Positions 23,700 to 36,358 of a DNA stretch of 64,000 nucleotides are shown piece after piece (positions within the stretch are counted from its first letter, which is position 1; every line of letters starts with the position of its first letter). The DNA is taken from NCBI GenBank assembly GCA_946699065.1, contig CAMPDV010000012.1, positions 620,001 through 684,000 on the forward strand, given 5' to 3'. The notes beneath the pieces are model-generated. The model ran no database searches. It had not been told where the DNA came from and saw nothing but the letters and a program-made list of their open reading frames with translations. Source of the stretch: Loxodes magnus (taxonomy: Eukaryota; Ciliophora; Karyorelictea; Loxodida; Loxodidae). A program made the position numbers and the translations under genes.

Positions 23700-26600
23700 A
23701 CCTAATCTTTAGATAACTTAGAACTAAAATGTATCAAAGATAGTAGAATTTTTATAAGCCATAATTAATATAAATATGCATCAAGAAATAGTGAAGGGTT
23801 AATTTGCAAGGTTTTATTATTTATGTTTGAGTTTAGATTGTAAGATTTAAGTGACAAATCTTTATTATAAATTTACTAGTTAATTTTTAGAGCATTTATT
23901 TACTAATTTATCTCATCTTTAGTGCTTTTATATTTGAATTAATGCATTTTAAAAATGCTCTCTTTTTAATGGACTTTTTAGTGATTTATATTTGAACCTA
24001 GTTAGTGTAAAATGTCTACATAAAGTTTTAAAATGTCGGGGAGTCACATTCTTGTATCTCATTAGTTAAAAAAAAGCTTTTTAATTGCAGCTAAATACTT
24101 GAGACTTCTCTACAAGGGGAATTCAAATTCTTCTTCTGATGTAGAATTAAACCTAAATGTGTTGCTTGTTCTTTTTAAATAATTGGTTAATTTTCTAATC
24201 GTAAATTTAAGTTTTATTATTTCAATGTTTATTTAAAATTTTAGACGCATTCAGATTTGCTAGCATTTATCTCTATGTGAATTTATGAAAAAATCTTGCT
24301 CGTTTCATTTATTAACTCTTACATCTACTTTGCCGATTTGGAAAGAAGAATTAGATCGTCTGCCCATCCTCTGCAAGTGAAGCTAATAATCGAATCCTTA
24401 TATTTAAATCCCAATTGTGTACTTTTACTTTCCAAGTATTTAAATACTATGTCATAATACAACAATGCTAAAACTGGCTTATGTAAACTTCTTTACATAA
24501 CTCCATTATTGTATTATAATCCCCCAGCGTTCTTACATCTATGATAAATGAGGAATTTAGGTTTTTGTAAAACGATTCTAAGGCTATTATTATTCCAAGT
24601 TATACTTTAACCTTCTTAAATTAATCAAACAAAAGTCTTCTTTCTATTGAATCAGACATTTTTTCAACATCTATCAGTGTTGCTATCATTTTAGTCTTAC
24701 CTTTAGCACGTTTCCGATAGTTATCATATATTTGTTATATTATTCAAATTTATTAAGTTTTTTGTCTGTTTTTCATAAATCCCATTTATAAAGGATGAAT
24801 CAAATTTCTCTAATAAATCAGCCTTTAAGGTCTTTTTGTTAAAGCTTTATTATATAATTTTAGAATAGAATTAATAAAAGAAATATACCTTCAGTTTTTC
24901 CAATCATTTTTATTTTCTTTTTTAAATGTTGATATTATCATCGATGTATATATTTCCTAAGGGATTCTTACAAGTCTGAGCATATTATCCAGAAAAAATT
25001 GAAGATTTATTTGCAAATATTATCCGCCATATTTCAGAAATTCTCCTTTTATTCCGTTTGGACCAGCTGCTTTTCCATTTTTTATTTTTTTTATAATTTA
25101 TATTTCTTATATGATAAAAAATCAAATACTTATAAAATATAAGCCTGGATAATATTTCATTTCTTATATACTATCGTATATTTTATCTATTTTTTAATTA
25201 CTAAGATTTATCTATTATTGAGCTAGATTAGAATGTTTGCTAAAAAAGCAATTCTTCCATGAGCCAATTAATTTATTTTTGACTTCTTAATTAAAGTTCA
25301 TTTAATTTATTTTCTTTGATTTAGAATTTTCTTAGCTTGTGTAAATATTTCCTTAGCATCTTCATTAAAAAGTAAAAATTTCTTTTTTACTTTATTTTTT
25401 TAATTTCTACAGATTATACTTTAAGTCTTTCCAAAGTCGTTTCGCTGTCTTATGAATATTAGTTACTTATTAGTTTAATCTTCCAAATTCAACTTGAGCT
25501 TCCTTCTATATTTAATTAGCCATTTTATCTTCTAAATATTTCTTAGCAAGATCTCGAGGAAGTTTATTATAATTTGAATCTAAAATAAAAAACTATAATA
25601 TTAAATAAACATTGCTTTAGATGTTACTTTTGATACATTCATAATAATCTTAAAGATTATCTTAATTTATCTAAAGAATTCTAGATAAGTTTTCAGTAAA
25701 GATTCTTAATGTTTTTGCTTATCAATCGCATCTTATAATTTGTTTATTTTATATTTCCTTTGAGTTAGCTTTTCCCAATAATATTATTGTATTATAAATA
25801 AAATCGACAGTGATTGGAATATAATCAGAGAATAAATTATTATTATTAGCAGTGAAGTTTGCAAATTAATTAATATTCAAACGGTTGTTTATAATGATAT
25901 TAGCATTAAAATACATTTATTCAGTTCCTTTTGTATACATGTATTAATGTTACTATCATTCACTATTTCTTGGTCATTTTGTAATAGAAATTTTTATAAT
26001 ATATGTGTTATCATAAGTATTTTCAGGATCGCCTCCGAAGCCTTATAAAAGGAAATTGAAATCTCTCGTCAGTATATGTGGATTCTCATTAAATTTATTT
26101 AACAATATGTTAAGATGTTCATAAGCTTAATCTCTGGTATCTTAATTTTTCCCATTATCAGGCATGTAACAAGATGTGATTTAATTTATTTCCAGTTTAA
26201 TTTTAGACTAATCTATTTAATTATTTTTCATCTTCTATTTGCATTTCTATACTATTCAATTCTCCTCCTACTACTGGATATATATCACCTTAATTTCCTG
26301 AGATTTAAAACATGTTCTCCATTTTTATTTTTCAAATTTATTACCCTTTTCTAAATTTCTCAGATTTTGCTGGTACTGCACTTTCATAAATGAAAATATT
26401 CCTTTATCCTTATTGATTCACTTAAATATTTAAAATTTTTTTTCTATGTTCGGGATTTTAATAAAAATGTTGAATCAAGATATATACTACATATGCTTTA
26501 TTTCTTTTAAGGAGTTTTCGATCTACATCAATTTTACTCTACATACTATCTAAAGTTCCTTATTCAAAGTTTAATTAAATGCAACATATCTATTTTACAC

Positions 26601-26960
26601 ATTACAAATTTCATATTAGGGACTTCTTCAAGATTCTGATTTAATATCTTTTTTAGTTATAGGCTAGTTAGATTGAAGTAACTTATGATTTAATCGCAGT
26701 CTTTTTTATTATTATGTCTACTTGAACTTTATGCTGATTAAATTATTATATCATCTTCTTCATGTCTTCTTTTAAGAATATTAAGATTACTATTCGAAGA
26801 AAGTTTTAATTCTGATAAGCAAAAATAATTATATCTATTTTAATTCTATTAATCCTATATCAGTTTTTAGTAGAAAAAATTTTTTTTTTCAAATTTTAAT
26901 TCAATTACTAAAAACTCCTGTATTTTTATTTCAAAATTTAAATATTTTAGGTACTTAAAA
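23700..26960 (-). pseudogene. LINE ORF2: endonuclease plus reverse transcriptase
   Basis: Order on the minus strand: an APE endonuclease-like block with LTRDFNF (near 26060, the GDFN motif with Gly to Arg); RT entry NGKAAGPNGIKGEF (near 25060); YISFINSILKLYNKAL (near 24870); LIDVEKMSDSIERRL (near 24650, motif A, consensus LDxxKAFD); NGVMQRSLHKPVLALLYYD (near 24490, motif B); and GWADDLILLSKSAK (near 24345, the catalytic ADD). A frame change between motif A and motif B near 24525 breaks the protein, and the first Asp of motif A sits in a weakened context. The protein would nick target DNA and copy element RNA. Boundaries approximate. Confidence 0.7.
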
Positions 26961-28449
26961 TGAAATTTAAGTTCAGTAGTATTAATAATTCTATATTTTA
27001 ATAAATTCTTGATTAGTTAAATCTACTTGGTAATATTAGTTAAAATATTATATTCTAATACTGTTAATTTATTTTTCTTTATAAAGTTACTAAGTCTGAA
27101 TTTACTTATCCCGCTTCAATATATTTTTTAATGTAATTTTTTGGTAGATAAAATCCCTCTATTTTTAAATTAAAATATCTAATTAGATCTGACTATTTTA
27201 TGCTTAAATAATTCCAATCCATGTTTATGCTTAAGCATCTGCATATTATTTCTTTTAAGCCTACTATTATTAATTACTTATTTATTTTAAATTTTAGATA
27301 TAATTTTAAAAATAATAACTAAATCCTTTAAATTTTTTAATCTTTTACAGAATCTATTCTTAGAAAGCTATATTTATTTCATAATTTTATTGCCTTTACT
27401 CATCTAATTCGATACTCAAAGTAAAACTTTTCATTTTAGCTTTTTATTGCTTGTCTATTAATTACGTATTTTAGTTTTTAATTCTTTAATACTAGGTATA
27501 TAGCTATTAGAATTCAATTTCTGTTATCATCTTTTATTATGAAATCTTTGGAGTAAAGATTAATTTTATTCTAGTATAATCTTTATTAATCCAGCTAAGT
27601 TTTATTTAATTAGTTATCCGTTTCAGTTTAATCAAAATTTTTAATTATTTTCAAATTATTCCTTTATGAGATATCTTCGTCTGTCATTTAAGTTTAATTA
27701 AACTTTTTAATTGGCATGGATTCAATTTTATTCTCTCCATTAAATTAAGATTTACTCATATAATTAATTAATTTTTATCAGTGCATCATTGTGTCTTAAT
27801 TTCTCTAACTAGAATAAAAATTTAATCAGTTTAAATTATTTGTTTTATAAATTGCAGGAAAAATAGGTTTAATTAGAAATGTCAGCAAGTTATTATTTAT
27901 CTGCTATAATATCGATTTACTTTTAGTGTAACTTTTTCTGATATTATTATATGTCATATTTTAGTAGCTAGCTTCTATTTTATATTCTTTTGAATTTCTA
28001 ATAAATTTTATTTATGTAAGTTTTATAATATATTTCGGTTGTTTCTTAGTTAATTATCAAGGTTTATGTATCTAGATCATATTTTGCTTTTTTACTAATT
28101 AAACTTTAATTTAAAAGCTTGTTTTTATCTATTAGTCTTTAAATATTATTTTTAAGTTCTCTTATTTCAATAATAAACAAATTTCATTAGATTGATTTTT
28201 TATTACTTGACCTTATATTATAATTATAAAGTAAGCAGTTTAATTATAAATGTTTGTATTTATTCTAGAGTTCAGATAAATAATAATTCTGTGAAATATC
28301 AAAATTAATAATATTGTTTTACTTTTAATTAATTTCATTGCATCAATTTTAATTGAATCACTGATTGGAATTATTCAAAAATAAATCTTAAATTTATGTA
28401 TTTTTTGATTATCAAAAAAGGATATTTGTATTTGAATTTTAGTTCAAAT

Positions 28450-30151
28450 TTTAGTTCATATCTTTGATATTCTCATTATCTTAGATAACATCTTATTTTT
28501 AAATATCTTTAAGATATCATTAAGCATCTTTGGCGGTAATACTATTTTGCTTTCTATAGATTGGTTTTTCTTTCTGTATTCGCTACAATTAATGTTTCCG
28601 TCGAAGAGAGTTTCGAAACAATTTTAATGGAACACACAGAAATTTTTATCTGATCCTTAGCAACAATTTTTTAATAATTTCCTTAAAAAATTCTTTATAA
28701 AATGACTTCTGTAATTTGTAAGTCTCTAAATCTCTTATTTGGAGGTTTTTATGCACCAGCCTGTGCTTAACCTTTGAATTTGATCTTCCTTATAATTAAT
28801 TAAAGAAGAGTCACTCTTAAGAACTAGTTAATTCTATATATCCTTAATTTTTTAAATGTTTTAATGAAAAACATTTTTAAAAATTGTCGCAAAAAATTAA
28901 AATAAAAAATTTCCAAATATGAATGAATTAATTAATATTACTCTTAAAATTTTTAATTTTTATATAAAATAAATTTATTTTTTGCAATCAAAATTTCTGT
29001 TGTCTATTAGTAAAAACTTCTGTTGTGTAAATCACTGTTTGAAAAAGATTTAAAAAAATTTAATATTTAAGCAATAATTTCTTGTTTTAGATAAATTGAT
29101 CGTTTAATAATCATTAATCATTAAAATACCTGTTCGCCTTCCGGTTTTATTGAATTTTTAAATATATAATATCTCCATTCCTGCATGTTCGTTCCTTATT
29201 TGCTCTTTTTCCTTGACTTCTCTCTTTTGAGAAATCTGAGTTAAGAATTTTTTTCCAGATTTTCCCATTTCCCGATGGGAAGAATTTCGTCGTTCGCTAC
29301 TTCAGTTTCTATTAGTTAACATTTCTCCAGATATTCATTCTTATTTTTTTATTGGGGACATTTACGTCATAAATGCAAAGTGCTGTTGCAAATATAGCAT
29401 CTTTTTCTTTCTCGGAAATGTCTTTTCTATTTTCTCTATTTTCATTGAAGTTCCTTAAGAAGGTTTCTGCAGGTTTTCTTCTATTAATTTGAGTCTTGAA
29501 TTTAATTTTACTCAGTTTTTCTCGTCTTGCTATAGCATTACTCAAATATCATTATCTAAACTCGTCATTTACTCATAAACTCCGACTTTAGCTCTTCGGT
29601 CTACCATATGGACTTCATCATCATCTTCATGATTTATCAAACTCTGACTTAATACAAACATCTCTTCCTTCTGGGATTCTTATTCCTCTTCGAGTTTTTT
29701 TATGTTTCTAATAAATTGATGAATCATCTATTTCATCTACTAAGAGTCCATTTACTCTATTTCCGTATTGTCTAAATCAAAGGTAATAGGATCTATATTT
29801 ATTATCGTATTTTACCACCTTCGTTTATTTTTATTTTTTTGTTATTATTTTTATTGATTCAGTTGAATTGTCTCTTTTTCAATTTTTAATGGAGGTGTTG
29901 AGAGCTGTGTTAACTTTTCTGTCCTGAATTTTTATCTCAGTTCTTATTTTTCTTTTGATGGAAGATCTCTGTTTTATTTTAATTTGTACTAGTTAGTATT
30001 TTTATAAGTTTTTCTAATCTATTAGATAGTTCTGGTCATTTTTATTAAGAAGAGCGTTAAGTTGAGGAAGACGTGATGAGAATATATTTTTCTGGTTTTC
30101 TCTCCAGTTCTGAGGAGGTGGTAAAAAACCCTTTTTGAAGCCAGCCATTTT
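28450..30151 (-). pseudogene. LINE ORF1-like region
   Basis: Begins at ATG 30151 (MAGFKKGFLPPPQNWREN). It continues as an acidic block (LEEEQESQKEEMFVLSQ; HEDDDEVHMVDRRAKVG) in another frame, then a basic block (FLRNFNENRENRKDISEKEK), and a Cys-rich C-terminal stretch near 28620 resembling a zinc knuckle. At least two frame changes relative to a single protein are needed, so the copy is broken or contains unseen introns. As ORF1 of a LINE it would coat the element RNA. Confidence 0.5.
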
Positions 30152-30190
30152 ATAATAATTAATCGTTTAATAATTTTTAATTATATAATG

Positions 30191-30492
30191 GATAATTGAA
30201 AAGATGGTGGGAACTGAGAATGACCTTCGTGACCACACTTTCTGGTTTTATGGCTAGGAACAAGTTCTTTTCCTGTCGCTGAGAAAGTCCCTGGTCAGAA
30301 GCATTTTCTGAAGGGAGCACTGTCTTTGAGATTATCCGCTCTTGGTAGGGGCTTGAACCTGACTGCTCATGGCAATGGAGCTCCCTAGCAGCTGTGCCTG
30401 GAGCACAACAGGATATCCCTGTTATTCCATAAAAAGAGAGCTTCAGTTCGTGAAATCGGAAAGGAGTTTCCGGTCCAAAAACTTTTTTAGTT
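30191..30492 (-). other. GC-richer structured 5' module of the LINE
   Basis: About 300 bases far richer in GC than the surroundings, ending 40 bases upstream of the ORF1 ATG on the minus strand. It contains several perfect hairpins: CGGAAA/TTTCCG around CTCC, TGTGC/GCACA, and the self-complementary CAGGGATATCCTG. A near-copy lies in the opposite orientation at 45574-45880. A structured 5'UTR, promoter or self-cleaving leader of the LINE fits the position. I could not fold it confidently into a known ribozyme, SRP RNA or RNase P RNA. Confidence 0.6.
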
Positions 30493-30794
30493 GAAATTAA
30501 TTAATTAAATATATAATGCTATTATTACTAAATATATATAATTACTTAATAATTAATTTAAACTTAAAAATTTTTAAGCACTTTATTTTTATTTATTGTA
30601 TACAATCTACCATTCTAAAATAAGTAAATATTATATGATAAAAGACCTTTATAAATAATTATATTCTTAAATTTTGTAAATATTTCTATATTTTAACATT
30701 TTTTATAAAAAATGTATTTCTTAATAGATTTTACATAATTAAACTTTAATTTCTTAAATTGTAAAAGATAAATTTTAATAGTTCTTGCCTCCTC
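30493..30794. other. AT-rich spacer
   Basis: Between the LINE 5' end and the 3' end of the first RING-WD40 gene. No feature seen. Confidence 0.4.
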
Positions 30795-32395
30795 TCAACT
30801 TGCTATTCTCCACTTTCTTATAATCTAGTCCTCTCCTCCCGATAATAATGTCTTGTTATCTCCACTTAACGCCAAAGCATACACCCATCCCTTATGGCCG
30901 CTAAGAGTTTAAATGCATTCACCTGTTCTAAAATTCCATATCTTGATATTACTGTCATGAGAACACGAAATTATAAAATTGTTATCATATGTTAATATAG
31001 CTGTGTATACTGGTCCTAAATGTCCCGTTAGAGTTCGAATGCACTATCCAGTCTAGAAATCCCATATCTTTATTGAATTATCATAACTTCCCGAAACTAT
31101 TCATTGACAGTCACTGCTTACTACTACTGATCTAACCGAATTTGAATGCCCCTTCAAAGTATTCTTACAAATATTAGTTTATAAATCCCATATTTTTATC
31201 GAGTTATCTCCACTTCCCGAAACTATTCATTTACAGTCATTGCTTACTGCTACTGATCCAACATAATTGTTGTGTTCCTTCAAAGTATTCTTACAAATAA
31301 TAGTTTAGAAATTCCATATCTTTATCGAATTATCATCACTTCCCGAAACCATTCATTTGCAGTCACTACTTACTGCCACTGATCAAACTGAACCATTATG
31401 TTCCTTCAAAGTATTATTACAAATATTAGTTTAGAAATCTCATATCTTTATTGAATTTTCAGGGTATGTTGAACCAGATAAGATATATTTGTTGTCAGAT
31501 GATATGGTTAAAGCGTAAATTGGAGATGTATGACCTTGAAGACATTAATCTAAAAATAAAGATTTACCTTAACTTCGATCGTAGGCAATTTAATATTTAA
31601 CTTAAGGTTAGATGATTAATTTACTTTCCTAAAACTGTTGTAATTTTATGTTATTAATCTATAAATTTTTTATCTGATTTTCCAAACTTGAATTTTCTTA
31701 TTATAGATTTAATATTTAATGATCTAGTTTCTATAATTAATTCTAGTACTAAATGCATGATTGGTTGACTTGATCCAGATTGAGCTTAATGTTGTCCAAA
31801 TCCTCAAATACCTTAATAGATACTTAAGAATTTTGCTTCATAATTCTTTATGAATCGATAACCAACTATTAGATTCTTTATTTTAATGAAGAATTATTAA
31901 AGCTTTGCTAGTTGAATTATTGACTATTTCCTTAATATTCATTTATCTTAATAAAACCTTTAAATAGCTTATTTATTACTTAATAGTCTTGGATAATTAT
32001 TTAAGCTCTCTCTAAACAGCTATGCTGTCTTTAAATACGTAGTCGTTAAGATGTTGTAAAATTCGATATGTAAACATGGCTTATTAAACTGCTAGTTAAG
32101 TGTTAACCGGTTTAGCTCTAGAATATTCATTTTCTAATAGAGCTATGCTCTCTAACAATGCTTTTTTTTCTAAATTCTTAAGTAACTGACTGTCCTCTTG
32201 TAACTTTGAAGGATGTATACTATGAACTTTCTAACAAGTTTATTAGCCACATTAAATATTTCTATTTCTTGAAAATTGATTATGAGCACATGTATAGCAG
32301 ATGTTGTGTTAACACGGTAATAACATCGGTAGTTTATCATATCCATCGAAATCTCCATTACTTGATTGACATTTAAAAATCTATAGAGTTTCCAT
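30795..32395 (-). pseudogene. RING-coiled coil-WD40 protein, frameshifted copy 1
   Basis: Same architecture as 53851-55568. N-terminal zinc finger (YDKLPMLLPCQHNICYTC, with Gln encoded by TAA), coiled coil (NLQQENSSLENQIKNLQ), an 18-nt intron (31550-31567) at the same site as in copy 3, and WD40 repeats (GHTSPIYALTISSDNKYILS) ending RKWRIAS-TGA. Two lesions: one base is missing near 31935 relative to copy 3 (ATGAATATTAAGG vs ATGAACAGTTAAGG), changing frame inside the coiled coil, and the second RING Cys is Ser. With the intron removed and one base restored the length is a multiple of three. The Trp of one WD dipeptide is TGA at 31440. Likely a decaying copy, unless the missing base is an assembly error. 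Confidence 0.75.
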
Positions 32396-33000
32396 TATTA
32401 TTATTATTATTAATTTAGAAAATTTTACCCTTAAATAATTAAATACTTAAAGAAAAAAATAAAAACAAAACTAACCAAAAAAATTACTAATTAAAACAAA
32501 ATACTATTTTATATTTGCATTTTTTGTAAAAAAAATTACTATTAAATAATATTAAAAAAAGATAAAAAAATAAATAGTTTTGTAAAAACAATTTTTTAAT
32601 TTAATTATATGGAAAATCAAATTTTAAACTTAAGTATAAAATAGCACCAAATGTTTTAAATTAACAAATATTTTAGTAATATTTAATAAAATTTAATAAA
32701 TGCAATTGAATTCCTACCAACATATATAGAATTTATTAAATAAAAGATATCTACTAATAAATTAAAATTTTTAACAAAAAATTAAAAGACAGAAATAATG
32801 CATAATTTATTTAAATAAGCACTTATTATAATTAAAAAAAATGAAAATTTAAATAAAAATATGCCTTTATTAAGAATAAATTTTAATATTATTACATAAA
32901 TATATAGTCTGAAAAGAATTATTAAAATATTTACTATATGAATATAAATATAATGAGCTTCTTAAAAATAACGGAAATTTTAGCAAAATGACCAAAACAG
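32396..33000. other. Very AT-rich upstream region of RING-WD40 copy 1
   Basis: Begins with an ATT-triplet run directly upstream of the ATG, also found upstream of copy 3 (near 55575). The rest is more than 85 percent A+T by eye and resembles the sequence upstream of copy 3 (55570-56280). A duplicated promoter region is plausible. Confidence 0.45.
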
Positions 33001-33019
33001 TAAAATAATAATAATAGGT

Positions 33020-33873
33020 AAAATTGTTTAGAGGTTTTCTTGGATTTTTACCAATTTCCCTCTTTCCAACAAGGATAGTCTGGCTGATAAAAAGAAAAGT
33101 TTATAATTTCTTTTATAATTTTTCTTAATATAATTCTTGTATTTCTCTTTCTCTCCATCTTTACTCAATCTACATTATTGCTATTCTTTTGGTACTTGTC
33201 TCTTTAATTTGATAAATAGATCCTCTCTCAGTAATATAAATTCTTTCAGTCAGTCTGTTAACCCTCAAATTAAATTCGTTCTTGAAACCATAGAAATTTT
33301 TACATTTTTTGTATTGGTGTCATTTTTTCTTGCAGAAATAGCCCTTTCTACTCTTCTTTTTATTCTGATAAATCTTTGATCTTTTCAATTTTCATTTGAC
33401 AACCTTGCTAATTGTTTTAAGACCGTTCTTATATTTGATTTTGCTCCAATATCCTAATTGGTTCTAGTCATTATGATCGTTCTGATTATTTAATTTATTA
33501 TGTTTATGAGTCTAATTTTATTTGCTATATTTGTTAAGAGCAGTCATTTTTAATATTTCAATAGGCATCTATTTCTCTTTCTTATCTAATTAACTGGTTT
33601 TCAACGTTTTCGCTATTCTCTATCAGCATTTGATTCACTCCTTAAGCTTTTTAACTTCATTAAGTAAATTTTGTACTAATATTGTAAGTCATGCAATACT
33701 ATCTTGATCTCACTAAGATAGATTTCTGAAATATCTTAGCCAACTGGAATTTCCTATTACTTTGGAGGTGCGGACATTCTCTTCATCGTCTTTGATTGTT
33801 TCTACTTTTTCTCTTCAGATTCCTATTAATTTTTACCATTCTAATTTTATTAGGCAAAAAAGCCTCGCTTCAT
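33020..33873 (-). pseudogene. Retroelement ORF1-like protein, inverse copy of 51599-52445
   Basis: Minus-strand ATG 33873 gives MKRGFFAQQNQNGKNQQ and a Lys/Ser/Gln-rich N-terminus nearly identical to the ORF at 51599 (MKPGFFTKQNQKGKNQQ). It then reads as a coiled coil and a decayed zinc-knuckle region and ends near 33020, followed on the same strand by an (ATT)n tract at about 33003-33016. Frame changes in the middle make it a probable pseudogene. Confidence 0.55.
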
Positions 33874-34675
33874 TTTTCTATATATCCAAAACTGGTAGAT
33901 CTTATAAAAAAATATGCCGTCTATATAATGAAAAAATATATATAAAAGAGAAAGATGAACATTAAGCACTTGGAAATAAAAAAAGCTTTTTTAAATAATT
34001 TAAGTTGAGAAAATATTTAAAATTATGATAAAACTAGATAACATAGAAAGAATAACTTTATTTAATAATAAAAACAAGTAACATCATTTTTTTAACATGC
34101 TCATTCAGTATTTTGGAATTATAAAATATTACCTAACATTAAAATAGTCAATAAATATAAGTCAGATGAGCGACTAAACATTAAGAATTTAAAAGACAAA
34201 TAAAATAATAAATTTTCAATAATTTATATCACTGAAAACAATGCTATTAATTAAGCGCAAATTTAGAGGAAAAAAATATAAATAAAATCTATTTAGGATA
34301 TATTCATCTTAAATGGGAAGATCTATAGAAAATCAATATTTCAAATTTAATCCTTGGATAAGGATTAATAATTATCACTATAAACAAGGGAGAAACTATT
34401 AAAAATATTAAAGGATGGTCCGCTAATCCAGTGCTACATAGCATAACTAAGTCTAATGGAATTTATTAATAAACTAATAGAAGCAAACAGATGAATTTTA
34501 TCAAATGGCTAGCTACTAAAATTTTAGAAAAGCATTTGACTTTTATTTTTACATTGAAGATTAATAAAACGTTTTCTATTTAAACAATACGTTAAAAATA
34601 TAAAATAAAATTTATAAAATGAATAAGCAAAAAAAATATTAAAAAATAAATTTAAAAATTAAATATTATATTTAT

Positions 34676-35205
34676 TATATTGCTTTGCTCATTGTTCGAA
34701 GGTGAGCAACAAGGTCATCTTCATCAGAGGTTGGGGAAGTTAAGTACCCATAATCAACTTTATTTCTTCCTCTGCTTTGGCTTGGCCTCGAGACATCTGC
34801 TAGTTTGACCTTCGGCACTGACTTATTATAATTTTTAATTCTGGAACGAAAAAGAAATAATATTGCGAGCTTCATCAGAGGTGGGGAATTTAAGTACCCA
34901 TAATTGACACATGTCGTCCTCTGCTTTGGTGATGCAATGAGACACAATCCTGCCATGTCCTTGGACCTCCAGCAAGTATTAAAGATACGAGTATTCTGAA
35001 ATTATATCAGTATTGAACATTTTTATCAGTACTGAATAATTATACCAGTATTGACAAGGTTTATCAGTATCTGATAATTTTTTCAGTAACAAACATTCTT
35101 GTCAGTATGAAACATTTTTTAAGAGCTGCGCACCAACGAGAGTGCTACGCGCTCTATAATCAAATTTATTTATTTATTATTTATACTAAAATTGAATATT
35201 AATAA
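34676..35205 (+). mobile_element. SINE-like element with internal direct repeats and 3' stem-loop
   Basis: GC-richer block of about 480 bases. Two similar units (34727-34795 and 34872-34935) each start CATCAGAGGT, contain GTACCCATAAT and end CTCTGCTTTGG. After them come five or six degenerate units of TATCAGTATTGA (about 35005-35115), then a hairpin GAGCTGCG...CGCGCTC (35123-35154) and an (ATTT)n tail. An inverted copy lies at 56640-57130. The minus-strand ORF 34675-34956 is antisense to this element and follows the direct repeats, so I do not treat it as a gene. Confidence 0.7.
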
Positions 35206-35619
35206 CATTTTCATGAAAAAATCGTTAAAAAGTTAACTTAAAAACATAAATGTAAAAATAAGCTAAAAAAATAAAATAATAAAGAAAACATTTTAGTAGT
35301 AAGATTTTAATTTTTTCGGTTTTATCTCAAAATCTAGAATGTTCTCTAGTTAATATCAAAATCTTGAGGAGAATGCATTTGGACTGTTATTTAACCTTGG
35401 AATGGATTATAAGTCTTTTGTTATAAAATATATATTCATTACATAAAGTAATTCTGTTTTCAAAAACTGATCAGTATAATACCCCTGATATGTGCATTAA
35501 GATAAATTTAAAGTAAACAGTGAGGTGAGAGTTTAGTCACTCAATCTTTTCAAATTAATCTTTATTATCTAAAAGAATTAAAAAAATATCATAGCATAAC
35601 ATAATTTATTGTTGCTTGT
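35206..35619. repeat. Repeat block downstream of coiled-coil ORF
   Basis: About 300 bases from 35290 are recognisably similar to 58430-58710 and 62890-63230 (shared ATTTTAA..AAATCTTGA, TATTCATTA, ATTACCCC-like islands). In each of the first two, a minus-strand coiled-coil ORF lies to the right. Confidence 0.5.
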
Positions 35620-36358
35620 GCATCCTTTATTTGGTCTACCTGTAATTAGTTTAAAATTTTAAAAATAAAAGTTCATTTAAACTTGCTTGGATCTTCGTTG
35701 TCATAAGTCTTGATAATATTAAGATTTTTTTTTTTTATTTTTTCCGATAGGTCAAATCCCAATAATCATCCATATTACCTAGTGACTGCTTATTAAATAT
35801 AATGAGCTTCTTTACTTACTTGAAATATTATTTTCCCGTAAAGCAAACCTTCTTGATTGCAATTAAAATTCTAAATAAATGTTTCCATTAATTTTCTATT
35901 AATTTTTGTTCTTTTTATTTAAATTGGAAACAGTTTCTTTCTTTAAGTCCTGGCCAATTGCAATACCACAACTTCATAGGTCTCCATTATAGAGTCTCTT
36001 AAGCTGGATTTTGATGTTCTAATCCATTGGTTTGCTAATCTTTTAGAGTTTCTCTGGCTAAGAGTTTCTAGAATTTTAAAACTCATTTATAATATATTCT
36101 ATCTATGAGATTCTTCATTAAATTTATTACAGACTGGTTAAGAGCTAATTACTATCGTAAAGTTGAGTTTTAAGATTTTAAAAATTCCATAGTGTTGGAA
36201 AGGACTTAAATTCGTTTATAATACTCACTAATAGCCTTTTTTAAGTTATGACTCTCCATCAAGAGAAGATAGATATAGTTGGTAATGTCCTATTATAAGT
36301 TGTTAGATTTATTGGAGATGTCTGTTAATTCTTAGATACATTTATCTATGAATAACAT
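35620..36358 (-). CDS. Coiled-coil protein, probably element-encoded
   Basis: Minus-strand ATG 36358. The first 100 residues form a coiled coil (MLFIDKCIQELTDISNKSNN; LKKAISEYYKRIQVLSNTME), followed by a Trp-rich middle (KDQQTNGLEHQNPAQETLQW) and a C-terminal piece (NLNIIKTYDNEDPSK). Fragments of a paralogue occur at 58860-59091 (same MLFIDK start; NLKIIKTHDSEDTCK end). The combination of repetition and location among retroelements suggests an element ORF1, but there is no clear zinc knuckle. The C-terminal third may need a frame change. Confidence 0.45.

Larger units (their letters stand above)
23594..30492 (-). mobile_element. APE-type LINE (non-LTR retrotransposon), degenerate
   Basis: Minus-strand element read from about 30492 (structured 5' module) through ORF1 (from ATG 30151) to ORF2 with endonuclease and reverse transcriptase. 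Both ORFs contain frame changes, so the copy is inactive or contains sequence errors. The 3' end could not be fixed: RT-like reading runs to about 23.7 kb, right up to the receptor gene's 5' end, and the stem-loop tail found on other elements is not present there. Confidence 0.7.

Noticed and set aside
30191-30492. SRP RNA, RNase P RNA or a U-snRNA gene
   Set aside because: GC-rich, structured and with a T-run on the plus strand, but I could not place the conserved SRP Alu/helix 8 or RNase P CR motifs, and its duplicate next to a LINE ORF1 argues for an element part.
31930-31942. Programmed frameshifting in RING-WD40 copy 1
   Set aside because: No slippery site or conserved context is visible, and the lost RING cysteine supports simple decay.
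34675-34956. 93-residue minus-strand ORF
   Set aside because: It is antisense to a repeated element, its protein repeats follow the DNA direct repeats, and the inverted copy preserves it only as far as the DNA identity does.
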